Source of the DNA: an uncultured Chlorobiaceae bacterium
GTDB taxonomy: Bacteria > Bacteroidota > Chlorobiia > Chlorobiales > Chlorobiaceae
Direction: 5' to 3'
NCBI GenBank assembly: GCA_903994525.1
Contig: CAJEXW010000009.1
Location: 27,061 to 91,060, forward strand
DNA length: 64,000 nt
Shown: piece after piece, positions 16,654 to 27,009 of the stretch
Numbering within the stretch: position 1 is the stretch's first letter
How the letters are laid out: each line of letters starts with the position of its first letter
Notes under the pieces: generated by a model
What the model saw: the letters and a program-made list of their open reading frames with translations, nothing else
Database searches by the model: none
Told to the model about the DNA's origin: nothing
Program-made: the position numbers and the translations under genes

Positions 16654-19600
16654 CTATACAAACAGGAAATCAGTATCCGCAAGAGTGGCCACCCCGGTCA
16701 GAGTTGCAAGTTGCACTCCAGCAGCGGCTCCACCTCCATCGGCATCATAATAGAGTGCTTTGGTTGTGGTATTGAAGATCAAATGCTGGTTTCCTGCAAC
16801 TGTACCTTTGGTTGCTCCTGCTCCAACAAGCATATCAACTGCATTGAAAACACCATCAGTTCCCTTGATATTTGCAAATAAACTTGCCAATAACTCAATT
16901 TTATCTGTGCCGGACTGAAAATCAGAGATAATGTCAATGTTACTTTTTCCGGGTGCTGTGTAGAATCTGAAGATATCACTACCAGCCCCGCCTGTAAGCG
17001 AGTCATTGCCAGCCCCGCCAATCAGGATATCGTTTCCAGCTCCGCCAAGAAGTGTGTCTATTCCTGTACCACCATTGAGGGTGTCATCAAGAGATGAACC
17101 GGTAAAGCTTGCAGCCTTGCCTGTATTGGTGACGTTAAATCCGTTCCCGACGGTTACTGTTGCAAGGTTGACCGCAAGCCCGCTCGAGGTGATGTTGGCA
17201 GTTCCATTGTTCATTGTTTGGGCTGTTGCACTCCACACCACGGTAACAGTGGCATTGACAGTTGCACCAGAAGAGACCTTGATAATGTCACCTCCGCCGT
17301 TTCCAAGGTCGGTAATGGTGTCCGTACCTGCATCTACCACAAACGTATCAATGCCCTGTCCTCCAACCAGATTGTCGTTGCCCTGCCCACCAGTCAAGGT
17401 ATTTGCGGCAGCATTGCCCGTCAGTACATTTGCCAGTGCATTTCCGGTAAGGTTACTGGCAACGGTGCTTGTGATGGTTGCATTCTCAATATTGTCTGTC
17501 AGGGTGTATGAACTGCCTGCGGTTGCAATCCCTACCTGCACAAGATCCGTTCCCTCGTTTATGGCATCAGAAACCACATCGGCAGCGTTGTCCACCACAT
17601 AGGTATCGTTGCCGGCACCACCGGCAAGAATATCTGCTCCGGCTCCACCGTTCAGTACATTGGCGGCCGCATTGCCGATAAGGATATTTGCAAGTGCGTT
17701 TCCGGTGAGGTTGTAAGCGACGGCGCTGGTGATTGTTGCGTTTTCAACATTGTTGGCGAGGGTGTATGTGCCTGCTGCTGTGGCAATGTTGATCAGAGCT
17801 ATATCCGTCCCTTCATTAAGATTTTCAGTAATTTTATCACCGGTGTTGTCAATCAGGTAGGTGTCGTTACCGAGGCCACCTGCCAGTGCGTCACTGCCAG
17901 CACCTCCATCAAGGGTATCGTTACCTGCGAGTCCGTTGAGTTTGTCATTGCCAGCAAGACCCATAAGCAGGTCATTGCCTGTTCCGCCGTTAAGCACATC
18001 AGCCGCTGCCGTTCCTGTAAGTGTTACCCCTGGCAGTTGAGTTACTGTTGCTGATGCAGCAGACGTTACACTTTCGGGTGTACCATAACCATCAGTGTAA
18101 CTTGATGTCACGGTAATGGTTTTTCCTACCTCATTAACAGTCAATACCAGCGTGGTTCCATTAGCTCCGGCAATATTTGCACCATTGGCTTTCCACTGAT
18201 AGCTGATAGAACCAAGTCCATCAGCATCAGCCAGTGAGTTGCTGACTGACAAGGTTTGGGCCTGTTGTGCGGTGCCGGTAATGATGACAGTTCCGGTCGG
18301 AGCATCATTGACATTGGCAATAGTCTGAGCAGCGCCGGTAAAATCGGTGGTACCACCAAGATCATCGGTTGTGGTTGCTACGACACGAACGCTTTTATCA
18401 ACATAACTCTGGTCAGAAGGGATTGAAAGTGATTCGGTGCTCTGCCCGGCAAGATCAGTCCAGACACCATTGATGTTTTCCTGCCAGCGGTAGGCTGTGG
18501 TCGTATTACCATCAAGATCGTTTATATTTGAGAGATTGGCGGTAAGGTTACCTCCTTCTTCAGCCGTACCGGTAACGATAAGTGTTCCTGTTGCCTCATC
18601 GTCAACATTCTGAACCGGATCAGTAACGGAAGAGCCGACAACTTCATGTGTTCCTTTTCCATCGGTATAGCTTGCTGTAACGGTAATGGCTTTGTCCACC
18701 TCATACTGTGTCAGGACAAGGGTATCACCTGTTGCGCCATTAATATCAACACTGTCAGCCTGCCACTGGTAACTGACAGGGCCAATTCCATCAGCATCAG
18801 CAAGAGTATTGGTTGCAATCAGTGTCTCTCCCTGCAGCGCAGTGCCACTGATCGTTACATCACCAGTTGGTAAAGCGTTAGCGGCTGCTGTGACAATTAA
18901 AAGCTGTGAGCCTGCAACTGAACCACCCTGGCCATCATCAACAGTATAGGTCAATTCAACGGGTCCGGTATAGCCGGCATCAGGAGTGAACGACCATGTC
19001 CCATCACCATTGTCCACCAAAACCCCACCAGTGTCCGTCGACAACGCTGATACTACTAAAACGCCACCATCCGGATCAACAAAGCCCTGAAGTAGATCAA
19101 GTGAAGAAATAGTATATACTTCACTCTGTATGGCGGCCGGTAATACTGATGATCCAATGCCGACTGGTGCCTGGTTGACATGGATACTCAGATCAGCAAT
19201 AGATGTAGATGTAATGCCATCCTGTTTACCGCACAGGTCAACCCATTCATTTTCAATGTGAGCAACATTTCCTCCATCGGCCAGGGCCTTGGATATGTTT
19301 GTGTTCAGTTGAGAAGCTGTACTGATGCCGTTGGGTATGTTACCCAAAGGATCAATACCAACGATTGAGCAGATATCGTTAAGACTTGCAAGATCGAGTG
19401 TTTTGTTATTCGCAGCGGCATTAAGAATTGCGAGTGTCAGGTTCATTCCTGTATCGTCATCCGTCAAAGAGGTAAGAATGGCAACCTGAACGGCCACTTT
19501 CTCTACAGCAAGCGCTGTTAGGTCATTTGGGGTAGTATGGAGTACAGCGTAGGCATCATACGTCTGAAGTTTTATTCCTGCCGGAATCCCAAGGACTGTT

Positions 19601-21219
19601 TTGATCGTCTGAACGGCCATATTCGGAGATAAGCCAAGATCAATGGCATTCTTCACCAGTGTCGTTAACGGATTAATGACGCTGGTACCCGATGGAGCAT
19701 CAAGCTGCATCAGTGTTACCACTAAATCACCGGATTTTGGTGCAAAAATAGTTTTGGATGAACTGACGGGCGACTCTGCCTGGCTGGCATTATCTACATA
19801 GGTGGCAGTTACCTGAATGAGCTTGCCGATATCGTTATTTGACAGAAGGTATGTGGAGTTGATTGCTCCGGAAATATCCGTCCAGGAAGCTCCATTATCA
19901 CCTGAAACTTGCCATTGATAGTTGATTGTTCCTGTTATACCATCCGGATCGTTCAATGTGGCAGTCAGAATATTACCTGCGGTACCTATGCCGCTTACAG
20001 CAAGCATACCAAAAGTATTTATTGGAGTTGTGATACCGGTATTTGAAACTTTCGTTAATCCTGTCGGGCCTAATGCAAAAAGCCCGTCACTGAATTTGGC
20101 GAACTCAATGTTATTTAAGGTATCTGTTCCTTCTGACAAGAGACTGCCTGAGTTGTTACTTACAGTAAAGCTGCTGTCAAACTGTTTATAGACAACATTA
20201 TAAGCAGTACTTGCACCAGCATAAACGACAGTGTCGGAAAAACCATCACCGCCATCAAGCAGATCATCTCCGGCATCCCCTTTTATTTCATCGTTACCAG
20301 TACCACCATACACAGTGTCATTTCCACTTCCTGCTACAATGATGTCATCGCCACCACCAGCATAGACTATGTCATTTCCTGCTTTGAGGTCAAAATATTC
20401 GTCAGCCACTGACCCTGTGACTGAATCGCTGTTATCCGTGCAGGGAACAGGAGGAGCAATGACAATGCCTGAACCCGGGTTATTGCCGGCAGTGAGGTTA
20501 GCAATAAAAAGCCCACTGTCATAAATATGATCGCCAGTGTCAGCAATACCAATCTTGATGTGATTGACTGCTCCGCCAGTATTAATTGGTGCAATAATTT
20601 TAAGCACATGGCTGACACCATCGTATTCTATCGGTAGAACGCTCAGACCAGTTACGGGATCTACTGCATTATATTGGAAGTATCCTGCAGCAAGATTGGA
20701 GCTTATAACGCTCAGCGGGTGAAGAGGATCGTGATTGAACAGGGCATAATTGACACCGTTGACCATCACAATGGCAGAGTCAACAAATTGATCTACCCAC
20801 TCGGGATACTCATCGGAACCAAAGACCAGGTCAAAACTTATTGATGTTGCTGTTGGGTCTGCAACGGTAAAGTCAAACTCAAGAGTGGTCGCATCAAAAG
20901 ACTGCGTTTGAAAAACCGTGTTGACGACTGCGTCAATATTGGGATCACCATTAAAATAAGTATCCGGATAGATGCTGTTATCCTGGCCAAACCAGCCAAC
21001 TGTATTCGTGGTTCCTGGGGTGGTTCCTGTGGTGAGCAGCAATCCAGCGCCTATGCCGAGCGGTGCAAGCGAACCGTCATAGAGGTTTACAGCGCCTTGT
21101 CCTGAACTGTTGAGAATTACCGAACCAGCATTGATTGTTACGCCTGAATTCTGACCTGAAAGTGCTGAAGTGAGCAGATTGTTATCTGCAGCAGTAAAAA
21201 CGGTAAAAGGGGCGGCCAT
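16654..21219 (-). CDS. Giant RTX-type adhesin with choice-of-anchor L, Ig-like and cadherin-like domains
   Basis: 1521 residues, acidic, with no Sec signal peptide, as expected for type I secretion. In order: a choice-of-anchor L-type domain (about 30-245, with 'LVFGSDEYPEWVDQ'); a first RTX block (about 280-325); an Ig-like repeat with 'YQW' (about 403-492); a helical region (500-680); a cadherin-like domain (about 683-776); three more Ig-like repeats (785-870, 877-965, 973-1060); and RTX blocks with GGxGxD nonapeptides (about 1070-1120, 1180-1210, 1260-1300, 1370-1415). The last 105 residues ('RFYTAPGKSNIDIISDFQSG' onward) resemble the C-terminal secretion domain of such proteins. It should fold in the presence of calcium outside the cell. 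No type I exporter genes are adjacent. The start is preceded by GGAG. Confidence 0.88.
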   Translation of the reverse strand: MAAPFTVFTAADNNLLTSALSGQNSGVTINAGSVILNSSGQGAVNLYDGSLAPLGIGAGLLLTTGTTPGTTNTVGWFGQDNSIYPDTYFNGDPNIDAVVNTVFQTQSFDATTLEFDFTVADPTATSISFDLVFGSDEYPEWVDQFVDSAIVMVNGVNYALFNHDPLHPLSVISSNLAAGYFQYNAVDPVTGLSVLPIEYDGVSHVLKIIAPINTGGAVNHIKIGIADTGDHIYDSGLFIANLTAGNNPGSGIVIAPPVPCTDNSDSVTGSVADEYFDLKAGNDIVYAGGGDDIIVAGSGNDTVYGGTGNDEIKGDAGDDLLDGGDGFSDTVVYAGASTAYNVVYKQFDSSFTVSNNSGSLLSEGTDTLNNIEFAKFSDGLFALGPTGLTKVSNTGITTPINTFGMLAVSGIGTAGNILTATLNDPDGITGTINYQWQVSGDNGASWTDISGAINSTYLLSNNDIGKLIQVTATYVDNASQAESPVSSSKTIFAPKSGDLVVTLMQLDAPSGTSVINPLTTLVKNAIDLGLSPNMAVQTIKTVLGIPAGIKLQTYDAYAVLHTTPNDLTALAVEKVAVQVAILTSLTDDDTGMNLTLAILNAAANNKTLDLASLNDICSIVGIDPLGNIPNGISTASQLNTNISKALADGGNVAHIENEWVDLCGKQDGITSTSIADLSIHVNQAPVGIGSSVLPAAIQSEVYTISSLDLLQGFVDPDGGVLVVSALSTDTGGVLVDNGDGTWSFTPDAGYTGPVELTYTVDDGQGGSVAGSQLLIVTAAANALPTGDVTISGTALQGETLIATNTLADADGIGPVSYQWQADSVDINGATGDTLVLTQYEVDKAITVTASYTDGKGTHEVVGSSVTDPVQNVDDEATGTLIVTGTAEEGGNLTANLSNINDLDGNTTTAYRWQENINGVWTDLAGQSTESLSIPSDQSYVDKSVRVVATTTDDLGGTTDFTGAAQTIANVNDAPTGTVIITGTAQQAQTLSVSNSLADADGLGSISYQWKANGANIAGANGTTLVLTVNEVGKTITVTSSYTDGYGTPESVTSAASATVTQLPGVTLTGTAAADVLNGGTGNDLLMGLAGNDKLNGLAGNDTLDGGAGSDALAGGLGNDTYLIDNTGDKITENLNEGTDIALINIATAAGTYTLANNVENATITSAVAYNLTGNALANILIGNAAANVLNGGAGADILAGGAGNDTYVVDNAADVVSDAINEGTDLVQVGIATAGSSYTLTDNIENATITSTVASNLTGNALANVLTGNAAANTLTGGQGNDNLVGGQGIDTFVVDAGTDTITDLGNGGGDIIKVSSGATVNATVTVVWSATAQTMNNGTANITSSGLAVNLATVTVGNGFNVTNTGKAASFTGSSLDDTLNGGTGIDTLLGGAGNDILIGGAGNDSLTGGAGSDIFRFYTAPGKSNIDIISDFQSGTDKIELLASLFANIKGTDGVFNAVDMLVGAGATKGTVAGNQHLIFNTTTKALYYDADGGGAAAGVQLATLTGVATLADTDFLFV

Positions 21220-21360
21220 TTTTTCTCCTGGTTGAAATCAAGTTGTAATGTAATTATGTGAAAATGTGTTACCGAGAAGTATACCTGTGTACTGTGCTAT
21301 CAAAAAGACAGAGCTCCTCTCTCTATATATAGGACAATATCTGTCTTATTAATGCACAAG

Positions 21361-21402
21361 AAAAAACCCGATACTTAAATTAATTAATTATCAGGTTTTT
21401 TT
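21361..21402 (-). terminator. Terminator of the tRNA-Gly gene
   Basis: Read on the minus strand, AAAAAACCTGATA and TATCGGGTTTTTT form a 13-bp stem (one G-T pair) closing an AT-rich loop and ending in a T-run. It begins two bases after the tRNA 3' end. It can also work in the plus direction. Confidence 0.75.
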
Positions 21403-21476
<74 letters not shown>

Positions 21477-21489
21477 TTGATGAGTGACA

Positions 21490-21517
21490 AATATAAGGAT
21501 ATTTTTATTTCATACAA
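21490..21517 (-). promoter_or_regulatory. Candidate promoter of tRNA-Gly
   Basis: On the minus strand TTGTAT and TATATT are separated by 16 bases. The -10-like box ends 13 bases before the tRNA 5' end, a normal distance for a short 5' leader. It lies between the trpB stop and the tRNA. Confidence 0.4.
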
Positions 21518-21557
21518 CTTCCATTCATATTTTTTTAACCATGATGTTTTACCGGGT

Positions 21558-22757
21558 TCATAGTGAAAGTTCGTGCATGATGGTCGTCATATCCTTGTCG
21601 CCACGCCCCGAAAGATTGACCAGAAGAATCGAATCCTTGTTCATGCCGGGCGCTCTTGAGATGGCATAGTGGATGGCATGAGCCGATTCAAGAGCACAGA
21701 TGATGCCTTCAGTTTTAGCGAGCATTGCCAAGGCGGCAACCGCTTCACGGTCGGTGACTGAGGTGTATTGTACCAGGCCGAGTTCCTGGAGATAACAGTG
21801 CTCAGGTCCAACACCGGGATAGTCAAGGCCTGCTGAGATGGAGTGAGCTTCCTGTACTTGTCCATCTTCATTCTGTAAAAGTTTTGTCATCGCGCCATGA
21901 AGCACACCGGGCTTCCCCAATGTCAGTGAAGCGGCGTGGCATCCCTCCAGCCCCTCTCCAGCGGCTTCAACGCCGACAAGCTCGATTGTGTCAGCATCTT
22001 GGAGAAACTCATAAAACATGCCGACGGCATTGCTTCCTCCTCCGACACAGGCAGTAATGACATCGGGAAGTTTTCCGGCCTGTTCCATTATTTGTGAGCG
22101 ACTCTCTTTTCCTATGATGGACTGAAAATCCCTGACGATCATTGGATAGGGGTGCATTCCAACAACGGAACCAATAATGTAAAAGGTCTCTTCAGGATTG
22201 TTCATCCAGTCACGGATTGCTTCGCTGGTGGCATCTTTGAGAGTTTTTGATCCTGTAGTTACTGCGAGAACCTCTGCTCCGAGGAGCTTCATTCGTGCTA
22301 CATTTGGTGCCTGTCGTCTAATATCCTCCTCTCCCATGTAAACAATGCACTCAAGATCGAAAAGGGCGCAGACTGTTGCTGTTGCGACTCCATGCTGTCC
22401 TGCTCCGGTTTCAGCAATGACGCGTCTTTTACCCATTCGGCGTGCAAGAAGCACTTGGCCAAGTGCGTTATTGATTTTATGGGCGCCGGTATGGCAAAGA
22501 TCCTCCCGTTTGAGATAGATCTGTGCTCCATTCAGTGTTTTGCTTAGTCGTTCGGCATGGTAAAGCGGAGTAGCTCTTCCGACGTAATTCCTGAGGAGCT
22601 TGTCAAGCGTTGCGTTGAAGTCAGGATCGTTTTTTGCCTTGCGGTATTCTTCTTCCAGATTGGCCGCATTTTTTACAAGAGTCTCCGGAATAAATTTCCC
22701 GCCAAAAATGCCAAAATGTCCATGTGAATCGGGAGCGGAATAGGCTGTATGCGCCAT
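21558..22757 (-). CDS. trpB: TrpB: tryptophan synthase beta subunit
   Basis: 399 residues, the usual TrpB1 length. The N-terminal '[14 protein letters not shown]' is typical. The pyridoxal phosphate lysine is K94 in '[14 protein letters not shown]', the phosphate-binding loop is '[12 protein letters not shown]' and '[12 protein letters not shown]' is present. It condenses indole from the alpha subunit with serine to give tryptophan. trpA is not adjacent but lies 12.6 kb away on the other strand, so the trp genes are dispersed. The ATG has no obvious Shine-Dalgarno sequence. Confidence 0.97.
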   Translation of the reverse strand: MAHTAYSAPDSHGHFGIFGGKFIPETLVKNAANLEEEYRKAKNDPDFNATLDKLLRNYVGRATPLYHAERLSKTLNGAQIYLKREDLCHTGAHKINNALGQVLLARRMGKRRVIAETGAGQHGVATATVCALFDLECIVYMGEEDIRRQAPNVARMKLLGAEVLAVTTGSKTLKDATSEAIRDWMNNPEETFYIIGSVVGMHPYPMIVRDFQSIIGKESRSQIMEQAGKLPDVITACVGGGSNAVGMFYEFLQDADTIELVGVEAAGEGLEGCHAASLTLGKPGVLHGAMTKLLQNEDGQVQEAHSISAGLDYPGVGPEHCYLQELGLVQYTSVTDREAVAALAMLAKTEGIICALESAHAIHYAISRAPGMNKDSILLVNLSGRGDKDMTTIMHELSL

Positions 22758-22826
22758 GGCATGAGAATAGGTTAAATAATTGTTCAGAGCCGCAATATAA
22801 CGATTTCGTTAAAACAGACTCCTCTC

Positions 22827-24224
22827 TCAGGGAGATGTATTGCCGAGAAGGGATTTTGCTGGTGGTGTTGATAGCAATGGCCCGGGAGCGGATTGTTGCT
22901 TTTTGAGCAAATCGTCAAGGTTTTTTTGAATTATTAAGGTATTTGGATGAGTTTTACCAAGTTTTTTTTCCATGATATCGATTGCATTTCTGAAGAGTTG
23001 CTCTGCTTCAGCCTCTTTCCCCTCTGTTTTGATAAGTGCAGCAAGATTATTCATGCTTTTTGCGATGTCCGGGTGCTCGTTACCCAACTGCTTTTTCATC
23101 ATTGCCAGCGCTCGTCGGTAGAGTTGTTCAGCTTCAGTCAATTTCCCCTGATTTTGTAGTAAAGCGGCAAGATTGTTGAGGCTTGTAGCGACTGAAGGGT
23201 GTTCGCTACCCAACTGTTTTTCATAGATTGCCAGCGCTTGGCGCAGGAGTTGTTCAGCCTCTGCATACTTGACCTGCATTCGGCATAACTCTGCCAGGTT
23301 ATTGAGAGTTGTGGCTACATTAGGGTGATCATGCCCAAGCGTTGTTTCCCAGATTTTCAGCGCCCGACGATCAAGAGGCTCGGCTTCTGCATATTTACCC
23401 TCTGCGTAGAGTACCCAGGCCAGAGTATTGAGATTTCTGGCCACATTGGGGTGCTCATAGCCAAGCGTTTTTTCCCAGATATCAAGTGTTTGACGGAGGA
23501 GCTCCTCAGCTTCACTATATTTACCCTCAGCTTTCAGCAATTGAACAAGATTATTCATGCTTTCAGCCACCTCGGGGTCATATTTTCCAACTCTTTTTTC
23601 AGTACTCTCTAAATCCTGCCTGTAAAGAACCTCAGCTTCTGCATATTTCCCCTGTATTTTAAGGAGAACGGCAAGTTTCTTGCGATTTGTGATTACTAAC
23701 GGATGTTCGGATCCAAATTGTTTTACAACGATATCAAGCGCTCGTCTGTAGAGTTGTTCGGCTTCGGGGTATCTCCCCTTTGATTGCAGAAATGCAGCAA
23801 AATTGTTCACACTTGTGGCCACCTCCGGGTGATCTTTGCCAAGAGTACGCTCTCTGATTTCAAGTGCTCTGCGGTACAGTGGTTCAGCTTCACTGCTCTT
23901 GTCCTGTATTGTCAGCAATAATGCAAGATTGTTCAGGCAGGTGGCCACATCAGAATGCTCTTTACCAAGTATATTTTCCCTGATTTCCAGTGAGTGGCGG
24001 CTGAGCTGCTCGGCTTCTGCATACTTATTCTGGTTATACAGCGATAAAGCCTGGTTATTGAGACTCGTTGCCAGGTCGAGCTGTTCACTTCGTCCATCAA
24101 CAATACTTGTTGTTTTTTGAGCTTTGCTTTTGCCTGGCGCACTCCATGCTGTGTCAGGAGCAAGAGCTGGAAGGGTCATGAGAGCGATCAGGGGTAGAGT
24201 GGCAATGTTGAGAGTGACGTTCAT
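22827..24224 (-). CDS. Exported kinesin-light-chain-type TPR protein
   Basis: 465 residues. A signal peptide (MNVTLNIATLPLIALMTLPA, cleaved near AWSA) is followed by about nine consecutive 42-residue tetratricopeptide repeats of the kinesin light chain type. Each unit carries an 'ATSLNNLAALLQNQGKL' segment, a 'EAEQLYRRAL' segment and a 'KQLGSEHP' link. They run from about residue 50 to 435 and are followed by a Pro/Ser-rich tail. The repeats make a protein-binding superhelix; no catalytic domain is present. The likely location is the periplasm. The partner is unknown, and the TPR count may vary between strains because adjacent repeats are alike. Confidence 0.85.
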   Translation of the reverse strand: MNVTLNIATLPLIALMTLPALAPDTAWSAPGKSKAQKTTSIVDGRSEQLDLATSLNNQALSLYNQNKYAEAEQLSRHSLEIRENILGKEHSDVATCLNNLALLLTIQDKSSEAEPLYRRALEIRERTLGKDHPEVATSVNNFAAFLQSKGRYPEAEQLYRRALDIVVKQFGSEHPLVITNRKKLAVLLKIQGKYAEAEVLYRQDLESTEKRVGKYDPEVAESMNNLVQLLKAEGKYSEAEELLRQTLDIWEKTLGYEHPNVARNLNTLAWVLYAEGKYAEAEPLDRRALKIWETTLGHDHPNVATTLNNLAELCRMQVKYAEAEQLLRQALAIYEKQLGSEHPSVATSLNNLAALLQNQGKLTEAEQLYRRALAMMKKQLGNEHPDIAKSMNNLAALIKTEGKEAEAEQLFRNAIDIMEKKLGKTHPNTLIIQKNLDDLLKKQQSAPGPLLSTPPAKSLLGNTSP

Positions 24225-24311
24225 GAAAGGGGATACCGGTTTTGCTCTTGGAAGTTACAATGAGAGTAAAAAGATAATGCTGTGCGCATCCACTCCCAAC
24301 CTATCAATTTT

Positions 24312-24332
24312 AAAACTGCAAAAAACAGTTTT
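24312..24332 (+). other. AT-rich hairpin followed by a T-run in a divergent promoter region
   Basis: AAAACTG (24312-24318) and CAGTTTT (24326-24332) form a stem followed by TTTTATTG. It looks like a weak terminator on the plus strand, yet no plus-strand gene ends upstream. It could be a leader attenuator of the lptD transcript or have no role. Confidence 0.3.
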
Positions 24333-24447
24333 TTTATTGTCTTGATCTGAGGAGCATAAGCTACGCCCTGAACGGGATGTTGTATTCAACAAATCTTGAT
24401 ATATTAAGGTATTATAAATACCATTTCCAATACCTCTGATTACTGCA

Positions 24448-26991
24448 TTGACCTCATTCAAGCAAAGAGCCCTGTTCTTGACCATTATCAGCCAGGTAAT
24501 AGTGGCGCTTTCACTCTTGTTGCAAGGAGTCTTGTCTGCCGGCGAGCGTTCGTCAGAGCCTCATTCTCTTTTGCCAAAAGCTGCTCTTGAGCGTGTGGTG
24601 CTGTTTACGGCCAAAGATTCTGTTGTGTATGATTCTGACCAGCGAAGTATGTCGCTTTGGGGGAGCGCAAGTATCGATCATGATGGTACCCGGGTAAAAG
24701 CCCCTCAAATTAATATTGACATCTCTACTTCATTGCTCCATGCTTTTGGAAGAGTAGACTCTTTGCAAAAGTTGGTAGAGCCTGCCGTTTTCAGTGACCG
24801 GAAAGGAGGTTTTGAGGCGAAGTCTCTGACTTATAATTTTAAGAGCAGAAGGGGAGAGACGAGCCATGTTTCATCCTCTTCAGAGGTGATTAAATTTACA
24901 GGAGAGAGGGTTTCGAGGCTGGATAATGGCACAATGGTTGTTCGTGACGGGACGTTTACCACCTGTGATGACGCTGATCCGCATTTTTGGTTCTCTTCTC
25001 CTTCACTGACCATCAATCCTGATACCGGTCTTGCGGCAAAGCCTTTGTTCATGTATATCAGACCCGAAATATTTTCGAAGCGACTTCCGGCTATACCGGT
25101 TCTGGTTTTGCCCTATATGGTTTTTCCGGTTAATGCGGCTCGATCTTCGGGTTTTCTCACCCCGGATATTACCAACTTTGCCCGAAGTACTGCGTTGTCG
25201 AATCTTGGGTATTACTGGGCTTTTGATGACTACTCAGATCTGAGGCTCTGCGGTGATATGGCACTCAATGGAAGTTGGCAAGTGGGGGAACGACTTCGTT
25301 TTACCAGGCAAAACCTTTTTTCGGGGGAGGTTTCGGGCGAATACAGGCGTTATGTGGAGAGTGCATCGCAACAAACATTTTCAGACTGGAGTGCCAGAAT
25401 CGTGCATCATCACTCTTTTGACTCTTCAATGCAGCTTGATATTGCTCTTCAGTTGCAGGGTGGTGAGCGAAATGATGATCTGTATTCGATGAATTTCGAA
25501 ACTACCTTGAGCGAACAGGCAAATTCCCGTGCCTCGCTGGCAAAAACCTTTCATGATGAAAATAGTATTGCCACTCTTGATTTTAACCGCACGGCTGATC
25601 TTCGTAACCATAACGAACACCTTTCTGCAGGATCAACTTTCTATCAGAACCGTCTTTATCCTTTTCGTTCGCTCTCTTCAGGGGAACATGAGAGCTGGGA
25701 GTCAGCCGTTTCATTAACAACAGGCGCATCTGTTCAGGCTGAGTCTCTTTCGCTGACCAATGTGACCTCTTCAGGCTTTTCAGGATATGCCAGTGGAGAG
25801 GTTGGCTATTATCGGGAATTTGCCGACGGCTATAAAGCGCTGTTTACGCAGGGAATACTTTTTCAGAGCTGGAGTCCGGTGGCTGGATGGAATGATCGGG
25901 TAGAGAGTGGTTCTCAAATTATAGTTCCGTTGAAGATACAATCGACACTGTTTCACCATTTCAATTTAAATCCCTCTCTTGCCCTTTTTCGTTCAATGCA
26001 GAGGGATGGGATTGATGGTGATATTACGTCAACCATTTTTTCTGTGGATGCGAGTACAAGGCTTTACGGAACTCTGCAGACCGGGATATTTGCAAGAGTG
26101 GTTGGGTTGAAGGCACTGCGCCATACCATTATTCCAGTTGTTACCTATACATGGAACTCTCCTTTTTCCAGCTCCGGATATGATCCATCGATGAGTAACG
26201 TTTATCGTTGGTTGAATGGATCTGCTTTGGGCAGCATTGAATCACAGCGATATGCGGCTCTTCCCGCAGGACAAAGTACGGTTGCTCTTACACTGAAAAA
26301 TATTTTCCATGGTCAATTTAAAGGCTTACCTTCTTTGGGAGATAATGGTGAGCCTGGTGGAGAGCATACCTCACAGTTGCTTTCAGTTACCGCTTCCACC
26401 TCGTTTAACCGGGCTGCCGAAACTTTTCGAATGGCACCGCTGATTTTGTTTGCATCAAGTAATGTTCTGGTGTCTGATTTTCTGTTCAGTGCGGGCTCAA
26501 TGTACGATTTTTACAGCTATGACCAGTTGACCGGGGCAAGGATTAACCGTTACAACAGTGATGACGGCCATGGTCTGCTCCGTTTTATCAAAGGTTTTGT
26601 CAATATGAGTTTCAGTCTGCAGGGTGGCGGAGAGGTCGGATCTGCTGCATCCTCTGCCTCTGCATTTGCAGCTCCCTATGATCAGGTGCTTTTTAGGGAT
26701 GCTCTTTTTATGAGAGACTGGCAGCTCCGCTTTTCTCTTTTTCTTCAAACCGACCGGAGTAATCCACTGGAGAGTTCCTGTGACAGGTTACTGAATGTAG
26801 ACGCGAAAGTGGCATTGTCAAAGAAGTGGCATACCGGGGTGAATACCGGATTTGATCTTGACAGGGGAAAAGTTGTTTTTCCTATGGTACAGCTTTATCG
26901 CGATCTGCATTGCTGGCAGACGGGTTTTCAGTGGGTTCCTTTCGGCGCCTTTAAAGGCTTTGCTTTCCAGTTGGGACTGAAAACCCCGTAA
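24448..26991 (+). CDS. lptD: LptD-like LPS-assembly outer-membrane protein (OstA family)
   Basis: 847 residues. The N-terminus reads as a signal peptide (FKQRALFLTIISQVIVALSL). The following 'DSVVYDSDQRSMSLWGSASI' to 'DISTSLLHAFGRVDS' is the OstA/LptA-like beta-jellyroll. Then 'VRDGTFTTCDDADPHFWFSS', 'LPAIPVLVLPYMVFPVNAAR' and 'SGFLTPDI' are hallmarks of the LptD barrel family. The rest alternates aromatic and polar strands as in a beta-barrel. It inserts lipopolysaccharide in the outer leaflet with LptE. The start is a TTG without clear ribosome-binding site; no ATG lies near, so the start is uncertain. Confidence 0.85.
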   Translation: MTSFKQRALFLTIISQVIVALSLLLQGVLSAGERSSEPHSLLPKAALERVVLFTAKDSVVYDSDQRSMSLWGSASIDHDGTRVKAPQINIDISTSLLHAFGRVDSLQKLVEPAVFSDRKGGFEAKSLTYNFKSRRGETSHVSSSSEVIKFTGERVSRLDNGTMVVRDGTFTTCDDADPHFWFSSPSLTINPDTGLAAKPLFMYIRPEIFSKRLPAIPVLVLPYMVFPVNAARSSGFLTPDITNFARSTALSNLGYYWAFDDYSDLRLCGDMALNGSWQVGERLRFTRQNLFSGEVSGEYRRYVESASQQTFSDWSARIVHHHSFDSSMQLDIALQLQGGERNDDLYSMNFETTLSEQANSRASLAKTFHDENSIATLDFNRTADLRNHNEHLSAGSTFYQNRLYPFRSLSSGEHESWESAVSLTTGASVQAESLSLTNVTSSGFSGYASGEVGYYREFADGYKALFTQGILFQSWSPVAGWNDRVESGSQIIVPLKIQSTLFHHFNLNPSLALFRSMQRDGIDGDITSTIFSVDASTRLYGTLQTGIFARVVGLKALRHTIIPVVTYTWNSPFSSSGYDPSMSNVYRWLNGSALGSIESQRYAALPAGQSTVALTLKNIFHGQFKGLPSLGDNGEPGGEHTSQLLSVTASTSFNRAAETFRMAPLILFASSNVLVSDFLFSAGSMYDFYSYDQLTGARINRYNSDDGHGLLRFIKGFVNMSFSLQGGGEVGSAASSASAFAAPYDQVLFRDALFMRDWQLRFSLFLQTDRSNPLESSCDRLLNVDAKVALSKKWHTGVNTGFDLDRGKVVFPMVQLYRDLHCWQTGFQWVPFGAFKGFAFQLGLKTP

Positions 26992-27009
26992 CAGTGTTCA
27001 TAGAAGGGC

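Noticed and set aside
17006..17602. Long plus-strand open frame opposite the RTX adhesin
   Set aside because: It mirrors the repeats of the minus-strand gene, is rich in Pro/Ser/Ala/Val runs without a domain, and has no ribosome-binding site.
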